From Diplodia intermedia (Eukaryota; Ascomycota; Dothideomycetes; Botryosphaeriales; Botryosphaeriaceae): 64,000 bases of DNA. The stretch is from assembly GCA_021495925.1 (NCBI GenBank), contig JAKEKT010000070.1, positions 62,001-126,000 on the forward strand, written 5' to 3'. Positions 44,101-55,255 of this stretch are shown piece after piece. The position numbers were made by a program, and so were the translations under genes. Under the pieces are notes generated by a model that saw only the letters and a program-made list of their open reading frames with translations, did no database searches and had not been told where the DNA came from. The stretch's first letter is position 1, and every line of letters starts with the position of its first letter.

Positions 44101-45263
44101 CAAGGGCCTACTCGTTTGAATCCAGCATAGTTTCATACCGTGCTTCGTACCTTTCCAACCTCAACTTCTTTATAAAGATATTGATTCTTCCCGACTACTT
44201 CTTTCCCAGATCAGTTCGCACCAACCTCCCGGCCAGATGACCCCAACCCCATTCCACACCACCATCACCGCCAGCAGTCACTAATCGTCGAGAACCTCAA
44301 ACAGCGCTATCCCCAGATCCGCCTCAGGCAGGGTCCCGCTGCATGCAAGCAAGTCCGAGACGGCCCGCACCGCACCACTGGGTTATACCCAAGGTAATTA
44401 AGAGACAACCGGCGGGGGGGATTGTGGAGAAGGAAAAACCGCGCGCCGGCTCAGATAAGAAGTGCAGGTAGGAACAAATAGAGAGCGACGATTGGACGGG
44501 CGCTAGTAAGAACAAGCCTCATAGGAAAGAAAAGTGTGTTACTACAAACTTGGTAAGTGGCTGACAAAGGAAACGACCGCAGGTGGTCATGGCTATTTCT
44601 GGACCGGTTTCGTTACTATAAGCGAAAGCGCGGGCCGATATGTTGTGCAATGGGAGCGTGATTGGTGAGAAACTATCCTAGTAAGAAGCATGTGAATGTG
44701 GTCGGGAGAGAGCTTTGCGAACCAACCCTGCAGCCCAAAATGTACCCACTCGCAGTGCGCATGGCATTAGTGGCAGGCTTGACCTGCAGCACAGTACGCC
44801 ATGCAGGCCGCCCTTTAGTATGCGTGTAGTGGTAGGGCGCGGACGTTTCCATCAGGGTGCCTTCCTTGCATTGAGCGAGCTATCTACCCTAGCTACTAAG
44901 TTCGTCACTTGGGCAATTCCCAGCCCAATTCCCATGCGTCCTATTCATACAGTGATTCCCTTCTCCATCAACTCGAACAGGGAAACCAGGGTATGAAGAG
45001 AGAAAGAAAACCCATGGCTGCCTAATCAATAGCCCCCAAGGATTCCGTCTCCTAGAAGAAAAAAAATAAGAAAGAATCCAGATGTGCAGATCCCTTTCGA
45101 TCATATGCGCCAAGTTTTCCCATTTCCGTTAGTCGCCGTCAAAGCTAAACCAAAAAAGCACTCGTATCCAAGAAAGTAGAAGACGGGTGGAGTGTCCCAA
45201 ACCTCCCCAATGCTCCAGACGCCGCGCAGTAGAAGAGAGCTAAACCAAAATGCAAGCACGCGT
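41143..45263. other. Long intergenic region, no gene seen
   Basis: About 4.1 kb. The first 1.5 kb is GC-rich with short tandem repeats (CGTCAAG x4 at 41856, GCTGTGG units near 42133). The remainder is more AT-rich. A perfect 7-bp palindrome with a 4-nt loop lies at 43720-43737. The 325-codon frame at 42537-43514 (minus) and its antisense partner show no coding features. No tRNA or 5S rRNA is visible. Confidence 0.5.
41856..41883. repeat. 7-bp tandem repeat (CGTCAAG)4
   Basis: Four perfect head-to-tail copies of CGTCAAG in noncoding DNA upstream of the perilipin gene. No function is evident. Confidence 0.9.
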
Positions 45264-47192
45264 TCAGGCAGCAGCAGCGACCTCCTGGGCCTGGCTCTGG
45301 TTGGCAATCTCACCGCCGGCGCTCATCTCAGCCCAGTCGCCCCACAAGGCACGCTTCGCCCGCAGGCGAATCGGGGCGCCAAGGTCGTCCGCCTTCTGCT
45401 CAACCTTGACAGCATCCTTGGTTGCCAGCACGAGGCACTCGAAGAACATCTTGGTCGCGTCGGCCTTCGTGGTGGTGGCCTCGGGAAGCATGTCCTGGAA
45501 GAGCACACTGCTCTTCTGGCGCGCGTTAGGCGAAGACTCGGCCTCGGGTCCGAACTTCTCACGGAGAATGTGCACGGCGTGGCGGGTGCCGACAGAGATG
45601 GGGCCAGCGTCCTCGGGGTGCAGCAAGGGCGCGGTCGTGTCGTCGAAGTTATCGCCGGGCAGAGGGGACATGGCCTGCTCGTCTTCTTCGGGAACCGGCT
45701 CGATGGAGGCGGTACGCTCGCGAGCCGGAACATTGCCGAGCTCCTCTTCCTGGCCAATGTTCAGGGTGGTGTCGCCGCCGGCATCAAGGCCGGCGCCCGC
45801 ACTGAGGTCGAAACCAGACTCGTCGGGGATCTCGAGCTGCGGAGCCTGTCCATCTTGCTCCTGCTCCAATCCCTCAATGGCACCCGGGGCGCCGCGCTTG
45901 CGCTTCAGCTCTCCCGAGCGGCGAACAACCTCCAGCGACAGGATGCCCCGGAGCTCGGGAGCCCAGCCCTGGCTGATTCCACCGCCAAGGATGCTGGAGA
46001 CGAAGCCGCCATTCTTCTGCATGTTCATGAGAGCGAGCAACATGGGATCGCGCGGGAGGAATTCGGGCTGTTTGAGGATCTTGGTGTGGTCGTTCATCTG
46101 AGCCTTGAACTGAGACTGCGAGAATTCAGTGTCGGCATCGGCCTGAAGAATCTTGCGCCTCTTGACGCGCTGAGGAGCGGTGGCAAGCTCCTCATCATGA
46201 TCCATGATGGTGTTCTCCTGATCGAAATGGAAGGTTTCCTCAAGCTCGCGAGCAACGCTAGAGCGGGCAGAGGAAAGAGGAGAGGCACTCTCACGGCGGC
46301 GATGGTCCGCCTCCTGCTGGTCTTCGTCAAGAGGGGTGGGCGCACGGGCTTCCTCCTCCTCGGGAGCGGGAGCGGGAGCAGGCTCATCATCCAGTCCGCC
46401 CATAGCAATATCGTCGTCTCCAAGGGAGGGCCTGCGACCAAGGTCGGTGGTGGGGAGAACAGAATCGTCGCCTAGATCAAGCACAAGTCCGTCGTCTTCA
46501 AGCGGCTTAGGGCTAGGAGCAACCTCCTCGGAGGCGGGCCTGGGGAGCGGAGCATCACGGCCGACTTCAATGCTGCGGTCCATGGTAAGATCGGGACCCT
46601 CGCTGATATCCAGGTAAAGGTCGTCGTCGCCAAGCTGCAACGTCTCCTGGGCCTGGCGCTCCTGGGTGTCCATAAGATACTGGCTGGGAAGATCCAAAAG
46701 GGTGGGGTCGCGGCGGCCGGTCTCGATCTCAGGCTCCTGCGACAGTAGCAGGGAGGGGTCAGGCATAGGCGCAAGCAGGTCGAGCTCGGTCAGGACATCC
46801 GGAAGGGTCAACGAGGCGGGGTTCACGGACTGGGCCTGGTTGACGGGAAGATCGACGTTGCCCGGACGGAAGGCCTAGAATGCGGTCAGAAATGGGATTG
46901 CGGAAGAAGCACGAGCGCATTTACATACCAGCTTAATCTTCATGAGGGCCTCGTTGCAGTCGTCGAGGAGGTAGCGGGCCTTCCTGCTGTAGATGCGCAC
47001 GACACCGAGCAGAAGCTGGCCACTGAGGCGGAGAGCCATTGGGGCCTGGCCCTGGTCGACGATGGCGCTAACGCTGGTCTCGATGTTGGACTGCAGGATG
47101 TTGCTCTTGGAAAGCTTGCGCTCGAGGTTGGCGGCGAGCCAGACACGAGCCAGTGGCCCGGTCTTGGACAGGAGGGTCTCGGAGTAGAACAT
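45264..47192 (-). CDS. rad21: Cohesin kleisin subunit Rad21/Scc1/Mcd1
   Basis: Minus-strand exons 46929..47192 and 45264..46874 (54-nt intron, GTATGT, TTCTGACC, CTAG) give 624 residues. The N-terminal domain begins MFYSETLLSKTGPLARVWLAANLERKL (shown in part) and includes SGQLLLGVVRIYSRKARYLLDDC and FRPGNVDLP, the Smc3-binding kleisin head. A long acidic linker follows. The C-terminal winged helix that binds Smc1 includes VLFQDMLPEATTTKADATKM and FFECLVLATKDAVKV. Two separase-type sites are visible: SIEVGR-D near residues 189-194, matching the yeast SxExGR rule, and EIETGR-R about 50 residues earlier. A basic KRRKI cluster could be a nuclear signal. The product closes the cohesin ring and is cut at anaphase. 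The gene is head-to-head with the Pmr1-like gene. Confidence 0.93.
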
Positions 47193-48015
47193 GGTCTAGG
47201 TAGTTGTTGTTGGTGGTGGTGGTGGTGGAGGCGGCCCCGGCGGATGGGCAGGTACTCGCCGCGTGTTGTGGTTCCTGGCGACGCGCCGGGCAAACACTGC
47301 GACGGGCGCGTTCGGGGGGCAACGCGTGTCGCAAAGAGGCAGTGGCCGGGGCAATGCAGGGGCGTAGGCAGCAGAAGCAACGGCAGCGCTCGGGGGCAAT
47401 GCGCCGGGGTGGGGCGGGCGCGGGTGGTGATGGAGCGGTGGGACGGGGAGTGGTGGTGGTGGTGGTGCGCGCGCGGCGGGAGCAGGCTGGGATCAGGCGC
47501 GCAGAGGCCGTGGCTGGGAACCGGGTGGCTGAGTCATCCCGCGATCCTCGCGCCAAGGCTGCGCTCCGCCCGCACTCTAGCGGAGAGCTACGCCCGGCCC
47601 GGGATCGTCCAGCACGCAGGCAGCGTCTCCTGGCAATTGCATCTGTACCGCGGCATGGCCAAGCTGCAGCGCGCATAGCAGAGAATCCCGCGCCCGGCGA
47701 GGCACCGCACCTTGCGGGCGGGATTCGTACGGCAGGCACTGTGTACGTACCGCGGCGCCGGGGCCAGGCGTATGGAGCTAGCCCTGCATCCGTCGGGGGG
47801 ATCTGTCTCGATTTCCCAAGGTCTCCTCCACCAGCTGCTCTTTCACAACACCACACCGCCAGTCCGCCCTCCGCACGCCCGCGTCCTGCCGCCCATGACC
47901 TCACAGCCGATATAAACTGCCATTCGCCCTGTCGCCCCGCGCCGTCCCCGCCCGTGCCTCGATTCCCCAGCCCTCACCTCGTACTCCGTCGCCAGCTGGC
48001 GGCGGCCATGCAACA
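47193..48015. other. Bidirectional promoter region, rad21 and pmr1
   Basis: About 820 bp between divergent start codons. A (GGT)n tract at about 47207-47229 lies in the rad21 5' UTR. A TATAAA at 47911-47916 probably serves pmr1. No other feature is supportable. Confidence 0.5.
47911..47916 (+). promoter_or_regulatory. TATA box of pmr1-like gene
   Basis: TATAAA about 100 bp upstream of the first candidate start codons (48008 and 48016) and in the correct orientation for the Ca/Mn ATPase gene. Confidence 0.45.
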
Positions 48016-51000
48016 ATGCCACGAGGAGATTCGCCAGCCCTTCCGCTCCACGCCCCGAGCGACTCCCTCTCCTTGCGACCGCTCTCGCCCAAGCTAGGCT
48101 CCGCTCCTGTCTCCCGCCCTGCCTCGCGCCGCGGCCGCAACCCCGACCAGCCGGTACCACCACCACCCTTCCCTCCATCCAACTTTTGATGCTGATAGAC
48201 CTGCCACCGCCAACAGTCCATCACCTCGTCCTACTCGCTCCTGTCTGCCGACGACACTGCCCTCCAGCTTGCGACCTCTCTGAAATCTGGCCTTTCGCCG
48301 TCCGAGGCCTCGGCGCGCATCCACGACCATGGCCTCAACGAGCTGCCCCACGAAGAGCCCGAGCCCCTCTGGCTGCGCTTCCTCAAGCAGTTCCAGGAGA
48401 CTCTCATATTGCTGTTGCTGGGCTCTGCCGGCGTGTCTCTGATCATGGGCAACTATGACGATGCCGTAAGCATTGCCGCTGCTGTGACCATTGTCGTGTC
48501 GGTTGGCTTTGTGCAGGAGTATCGCTCCGAAAAGTCTCTGGAAGCCCTGAACCAGCTGGTCCCGCACTCGGCCCATGTCATTCGGAGCAACTTTCCTAAT
48601 GGCCCTCGCTCTTCGCCGAGGCTCCCGCAGGAAAATGGCTCGGCCACCGTCCCCACGGGTGCGTTGGAGGACACTGCCGCTGCGCTTGAGGCTGCCGAGG
48701 GTGCGTCCATGACAATCTCTGCCACCCAGCTCGTGCCGGGCGACCTGGTGCTCTTCCATACCGGTGATCGTGTCCCTGCCGATATCCGCATCACTCACGC
48801 CGCCGACCTCTCCATTGACGAGTCCAACTTGACTGGCGAGAACGAGCCCGTCTCAAAGAAGCCGGATACTCTCGACAAAGCGTCGCGCGGCAATGGATGG
48901 GCGTCGCCGGGGCCACAGGCTCCTTTTTATGCTTCTCCGGCTACCGGCACCGTCGGAGCGGATATCCGCTTGAACGATCAGACTAACATCGCCTTCATGG
49001 GCACCCTTGTGCGATCCGGCTATGGCCAAGGCATCGTCATTGGAACTGGCGGCAACACCGAATTTGGTGCCATTTCCGCCTCGCTGCAGGAGATCGAGAG
49101 CCCCCGAACCCCGTTGCAGTTGTCCATGGACCGCCTTGGAAAGGACCTGAGCTACATGTCCTTCGGCGTCATCGCATTCATCATGCTCGTGGGCTTGTGG
49201 CGTGGATGGGCTTTCCTAGATCTCTTTACCATTGGTGTTTCACTGGCCGTCGCTGCTATCCCCGAGGGCCTTCCGATCATCGTCACTGTCACGCTGGCGC
49301 TGGGGGTGTTGAGGATGTCCAAGAAGAACGCCATCGTCAGGAGGCTCCCAAGCGTCGAGACTCTGGGTTCGGTCAACGTCGTTTGCACCGACAAAACAGG
49401 TAAGACCTGCAGTGCCTCAGAATGGCACATGTGTCGACGCTCACATTCTGATCTCATCACAGGAACCTTGACAACGAACCATATGACCGTCACAAAACTC
49501 TGGCACTTTGAGGACAAAGAGCCGGTCGACGTCATGCGAAAGAGAGACTCGGCTTCCCTCGACCCGGCGACCCGGACCATTCTGCGGATTGGGAACATCG
49601 TCAACCACGGTCGCCTGATCAGCCCCGCCGCCGCCTCAAATGCAACTGCCGCCGTTCTGTCATCAACGCTTGGTGGCGGCGATGACCCGTCCGGCGCCAA
49701 AAGCCGCTGGGTCGGCCAGCCCACAGACGTTGCGCTCCTTGATCTGTTGGACGAGTTTGGCGAGGATGATGTCCGCGAGAGAATCGGCACACGGCTCAAT
49801 GAGACGCCCTTCAGCTCCGAGCGCAAATGGATGGGTTGCGTGGTACAGGGGAATTCCGGCTCTGAGAGTGCGCGCGCGCCTGATGTGGCATACATCAAGG
49901 GCGCGCTGGAAAAGGTGCTGGATCGGTGCGACACATACATCACCGCCCAAGGCCGTGAAGTGCCGCTTGATGACGCCAAGAGACGGGAGGCAGTCAGCGC
50001 TGCGGACCACATGGCCCAGGATGGGCTGCGCGTTCTTGGCTTTGCGAGTGGATCAGTCCGCGGGTCGGGTGGCTTGAAGCCGCCGCACAGGAGTCGCAGT
50101 GCTGCTTCGTCTCCCGTGCTCGGCTTCGCCCCGGAGAAGGATGAAGATTCGTACCGCGGCCTCGCTTTCGCTGGTCTCGTGGGCATGAACGACCCGCCGC
50201 GCAAAGGGGTCGACCGCTCAATCCGTCGTCTGATGGCTGGAGGCGTCAAGGTCATTATGATCACTGGTGATGCCGAGACCACAGCCGTCGCAATCGGCCA
50301 GAAGCTTGGCATGCCCATCAACCAGAATTCTTCCATCGGTCCGGCGGTCCTGCGCGGCGACGAACTTGACCAGATGAGCGAGGAAGAGCTGTCCCGTGCG
50401 ATTGCTACGACGACCATCTTCGCTCGGACAAGCCCCGATCACAAGCTGAAGATTGTCAAGGCGCTGCAAGCCCGCGGAGACGTGGTTGCTATGACCGGCG
50501 ACGGCGTAAACGATGCGCCGGCCCTGAAGAAGGCTGATATCGGCATCAGCATGGGACAGCTCGGTACCGATGTGGCCAAGGAGGCAGCAGACATGATTTT
50601 GACCGATGACGACTTCTCCACCATCCTCGCCGCCATTGAAGAGGGCAAGGGGATCTTTTACAACATCCAGAACTTCCTGACCTTCCAGCTGAGCACGAGC
50701 GCTGCGGCATTGAGCCTGGTGCTTGTGAGCACATTCATGGGCTTCAAGAACCCGCTCAATGCCATGCAGATTCTTTGGATAAGTACGAAACCCCCCTCAT
50801 GGTTACGGCGCAGTTCCTAACTCTCGTTGAACAGACATTCTCATGGATGGCCCACCTGCCCAGTCACTCGGCGTCGAACCCGTTGACCCTGCTGTCATGT
50901 CTCGGCCTCCCCGGAGCAAGACGGCTCGGGTCCTAACGCGGCCTCTTCTGCAGCGCGTTCTCACGCAAGCATCGATCATCATGCTCGGCACCTTGGCTGT

Positions 51001-51376
51001 CTATATCCAATGCATGCAGGATGGCGCTGTCACAGCTCGCGACACCACCATGACCTTCACAGCTTTCGTCTTCTTCGACATGTTCAACGCCCTCACTTGC
51101 CGGTCCGAATCCAAGAGTGTGGTGAAAGGAGAGACTAAGCTGGCAGGGAACCGCATGTTCAATTTCGCTGTCATGGGTTCTCTGATTGGTCAGATGTTCG
51201 TCATCTACTTCCCCGGCCTGCAGAACGTCTTCCAAACGGAGGCGCTCTCGCTCGCTGATTTGATCAGGCTGCTTGCCCTGGCCAGCCTGGTGTTCTGGGC
51301 GGACGAAGGGAGAAAGTTGTACACAAAAATGAAGAGTCGGAGAGGGTTTATGGGTACTTATAGTGCGGCTGTCTGA
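48016..51376 (+). CDS. pmr1: Golgi Ca2+/Mn2+ P-type ATPase, Pmr1 (SPCA) type
   Basis: The core is secure: exons 48217..49399, 49463..50782 and 50835..51376. It starts SSYSLLSADDTALQLATSLK, then LNELPHEEPEPLWLRFLKQF and TM1. Later landmarks are the actuator loop with LTGEN, the TM4 motif IPEGLP, the phosphorylation site CTDKTGTLTTN formed by splicing out a 63-nt intron, KGALEKVLDRC, MITGD, TGDGVNDAPALKKADIGISMG, and TM6 to TM10. The IPEGLP motif and overall length fit secretory-pathway ATPases that load the Golgi with calcium and manganese, rather than SERCA or PMCA. The N-terminal exon is unresolved. The only upstream ATG in a matching frame is 48016 (MPRGDSPALPLHAPS), but linking it to the acceptor at 48216 requires a weak GTCTCC donor at 48109. 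The better GTACCA donor at 48153 gives the wrong phase. Confidence 0.9.
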
Positions 51377-53572
51377 GCGAGGAGAAGATGAAGGGCTTTG
51401 TACATGTAGGGAGCGGACTGCGACGGGAGGGTTGGTGCAAATGATTGGATTGGCGAGTCAAGTGGATTGTGCGAGTGCTCGCTTGCGCTATAGAGTTAAT
51501 GCTTCAAAGTCATTCTGGAGGTGTTTTGGCATGACTGCGATACCCCTTGATGCGTTGTAGGTAGGACCGTTCGCTGGAGATGGTTTTGCGAGAAAGGTGG
51601 CAACATTCTCTATCACAAAAGTCATCGTCTTGGTCCTGTCATTGCTTTTTCTCATCACTTCAGATCTTTCCAAGACCGAGAGAGCGGCTGATTGTCAAGT
51701 ACCGAACCTTATTGTCTAAGACTCGCCACTACTACCTGTCGAAATCCACCCAGTCTCGACCTCTGCTTTGATCAAGCCGTCGCGGCACCCAACTGACGAT
51801 CCTCCGGTCCCGTTCGCTTCATCTGGTCAAGTTTTTCCCGTGTGCTCGTGGCCAAGCGATACAGCGTCAGCAATGGCTTGGTGGTCTCGAATCCGCCAAT
51901 AACAATCCATATTGCGAAGCGAGAAGGCTTCATGCACGTCTCTCGTGTTGGGCCGGGTCAGGGTAAGTGAAAAGGTCACAGCGCAGCGGCCCACATGGAC
52001 GCTCGACCGCTGACTAGGTTCCACAAGATCCACATCACAGCAGAATCAGTAGCACAGCCGGGGGGCCCCGTTCATGCGTCCGAGGTCCGCGGGACGGAAG
52101 AAAGGGATCAGAGCGCGGGCCATCATCAGACGAGTTGGTGGACTCGCAAAAACTTTCCTGTACCACGTTGGGGGGAGATGCAGCCAGATGGAGCTGTTTC
52201 AGTCGTGTCCACTAGCCCATGTGCCACGAGGGGGTTTCCCGGTGGCCGGGATTGGTACCTGCAGGTGCGCGACCGTTTCATTCCCAAGTGTCCACAGCCC
52301 GGAATGCCGTTCTCCCAGGATCCTCCCGTTAATGTGGTGCTGCTCTACTCTCAACGGCGGCGCGCGTCGGACGTCGCGACCATGGACTGCAGGAGAATGG
52401 ACCCGTTGGATGACTCACAGCTACAGAGGATCCCTAGAGCCCCGCTGCTAACAACCAGTCTCTGGATCCCTTTGTCTGCGATGGCAGAAGCTTTTCCGCA
52501 GTAAGCTTGAGACAACGCCACATCGTGACAACTGGATGAGATGCTTCGGTAGTGCAGCAAGTAGACGCCGCTCGTCCTGCTTGAACTGGCCGCTGTACGA
52601 ACTTCGTATTTTGCAGGCGTGCATGAGGCTAGCCCCGGATCAGCGACTCGCAGGGAGAGCACCGCCTTGGACAGCAGACTATAGCAAAACGCGGCGCCAT
52701 GTTGGTCTGCTTACACATCGAAACTCTAAGTCTGGAACACTGGTTTGCAGGATCCTTCATTCCTCATTGCCCTGATGGGTATCCACGCAGGTCAGCCTGA
52801 AATTGGCAGCATTCCGCCTTCGCGCAGCCCTCTCTCTCACCAACTTTGCGAGACACGGCACAGGTAAGCAGTAGGCCGAATGGACGAGAGCTGCCAACGA
52901 TCCAGCCGAACCCAGCTTTTAGCTTATGGCAGTGTCATCTATCCTTAGCCTGGTGTCATGTGCGCCACGCCACACATTTGTCTCCGCTTGCGATTAGGAT
53001 GGTGTGCGGCCAAAGGCCATCATCTGTCGCAGGCTTTGAGATTTGTGCGGACTCTGGAAACCGCACTGAGATGGCTAATGGCAGGCAGTGCTTGATTTTC
53101 ACAGTGGACTACTTTGTGGCTCGTTATATCACTTCAGACTTCTTCATCCGATATGTAGTGGAAGCCATTTCGGCTGCTACGCCAACTACAACTGTAGCCG
53201 GAAGGATCAGGTAATAGCCACTGCCATCTTTGATTCAGCTCCTTCTCGGTGGCCAGGTATGCTCGATCTAGACGAGGATGGAGTACAAACAGTGTATCAG
53301 GCAAGGGCCACCAACATCCCTCCCCGAAGCATGCTTTTGCTCACTCCAATTTCCCATTGAGAGGTGCGTGATCGAGCGTGTGGGTTGTACGTGGGAGGGT
53401 ATAAAACCAGCGGCGCCCTCTACCTCTTACTGCCTCAAAGAGCGACATTACATTTTCCTTCCATTCTCTGCGCAAGTGAGGCTCCGGCCCTCCTGTGTGC
53501 CACTTCCGTTCCACCCTACCGCCTGGGCCTGCGGTACCTACGTTTGTAACACGACTTCACAGCAACGGCAGG
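51377..53572. other. Intergenic, cupin promoter at right end
   Basis: About 2.2 kb with no recognised gene. Frames such as 51995-52504 (plus) lack splice signals or motifs. The right end contains the TATA box of the secreted cupin gene. Confidence 0.5.
53401..53407 (+). promoter_or_regulatory. TATA box of secreted cupin gene
   Basis: GGGTATAAAACC, a strong TATA element, about 170 bp upstream of the start codon at 53573. It suggests a regulated, non-housekeeping promoter. Confidence 0.6.
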
Positions 53573-54817
53573 ATGTCCAAAACAAGCTTCTGGCTCGGCC
53601 TCGGCCTCCTTGCGGCAAGCAGCCTGCACCGCGTCGCCGCGGTCGACCAAGTCGTCGACGCGCAGCTGGTCGAGGCCACGATGAACGCGCCGACGCGGCT
53701 GGAGCGGCTCAAGCTGTACCCGGACGACAACGCCACCGTCTTCGATTTCCACGAGCAGCCCAACTACAGCTGGGAGCCGGGCTCCGTCGTCAACGCCAAC
53801 CGGGCGACGTTTCCATACGCGACGGGCAACGGCATGACCATGGCGCTGCTGAGCCTGGGGCCCTGCTCGATGCTGCCGCCGCACTTCCACCCGCGCGCCA
53901 CGAACTTTGTCATGGCCATCAACGGCACCACCGACACGTACATGATCGAGGAGAATGGCGCGCGCACCGTCAGGGCCAGGCTGGATGCCGGCAAGTGCAC
54001 CATCTTCCCTGCCGCGAGCATCCACACGATGGAAAACACAGGTAAGTGAATGCAGAAAGAAGAAGCACCTTTCCATCTGATCTCGCTTCCTGAAAACCCC
54101 TCCCTACATTCGCACCATTTGTTCCCCTGCCCATCCCTGCTTGGCCTTTTTGTTTTCCTTCCCTTTTTCTTTCCTGGCGCGCTCCTGCATGCGCATCCTG
54201 CAGTCCCCGCCAGTTGTGTCGCACAAAACCGCAGTCTGCCCTCGTTCCCGCATCTGGCTGGCTCTGCGTTTTTCGCTCCCTGTGTCGCTCCCTATCGGGT
54301 CAAGAGACATCCGTTACGGGCAGACGGAGGGGCGACATGGACCGCCGTCGCCTGTCGTCGCACAACAGCTGCGACGGGCTGTCATCTGTCAAGTTTTCTG
54401 AAAGGACGTCGATCATGCGGTGCTCCGTCATCCCTGTCCAAATGAGAGCAACTGTGCTCTAGCTTGCCCTGTCTTGATCTGCATCTTTACGCACTGCCAT
54501 GGCAGCAGTCGCACTCACTTCTCGCTCCAACTGAAGAGAAGAAAGGACTATACTGATGATGGCGATGCTCTCCAGGCTGCGAATACACCCAACTCGTCTC
54601 GGCGCTGAACTCGGAGGACTCGGGCACGCACAATTTGGCCAACGCGATGTTTCAGAGCTTGCCTTCCTGGATTGCCATGGCGGCCATGGGCTACAACGAC
54701 GACGGGTCGGATAAGCTTAACGCCACGGCAGGATCGGTGCCGCCCGTCGGCTTCGGCAGCATCTACGGCAGAAAAGAGTGCTTGGATAGGTGTCGGAAGG
54801 CGGGGTATAAGGTCTGA
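53573..54817 (+). CDS. Secreted cupin, spherulin/germin-like
   Basis: Exons 53573..54041 and 54576..54817 give 236 residues. A signal peptide occupies roughly residues 1-23 (LGLGLLAASSLHRVAA). The cupin barrel follows, with motif 1 CSMLPPHFHPRATNF and motif 2 KCTIFPAASIHTMENTG. Two His of motif 1 and the His of motif 2 are present, but the position normally held by the metal-binding Glu (RATE in relatives) is Asn, so metal binding or activity may differ. The junction ENTG-CEYTQLVSALNSED matches the family. The 534-nt intron (GTAAGT, TACTGATG, CTCCAG) is about ten times the local norm. Relatives include spherulin-1A and RmlC-like fungal secreted proteins, mostly without proven function. Two C-terminal cysteines (ECLDRC) may form a disulfide. 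Confidence 0.85.
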
Positions 54818-55255
54818 TTGGACGGGGCAAGGCATAGAAGGTGTGGGGTGGTCGCGATGGATTGCTGTGGGTTGCTAGTTCTTCACTTCTGCTGATCATA
54901 TGTTACCCCAAGAATTGAGTGCCGCAAGGCAAAAGAGAAAATATTAGCTGTTCGTCTCTCTTGTTATATCCACCTCCCGCTTGACGGCCGCAAACGGCAT
55001 GTATGCGGAGATGAGACAGACGAAGCTTGATGAGGCCGTGAGATGGGGCGTGGAGGTCAGGCCGCCCGAACCCGGGGAAATATCCGACGCTAAGGTGAGG
55101 GAACGGAACGGTTTCATAAGACCAGCGACTGCCCTGTGCTCTGCTGGCGTTAACGGACTTTAGCCTCCTCGACGTCATTTCACTTTTTCTTAGGTACCCT
55201 CCTTGCAACACTTCTCAAGCCTCACCCTGTCTGAACGGCCCATTGCCAACCATCA
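54818..55255. other. Short intergenic region
   Basis: About 440 bp between the cupin stop and the dehydrogenase start, both on the plus strand. It should hold the dehydrogenase promoter. Nothing distinctive is seen. Confidence 0.5.

Noticed and set aside
49152..50417. 421-codon minus-strand frame
   Set aside because: Antisense shadow of the Pmr1 P- and N-domains.
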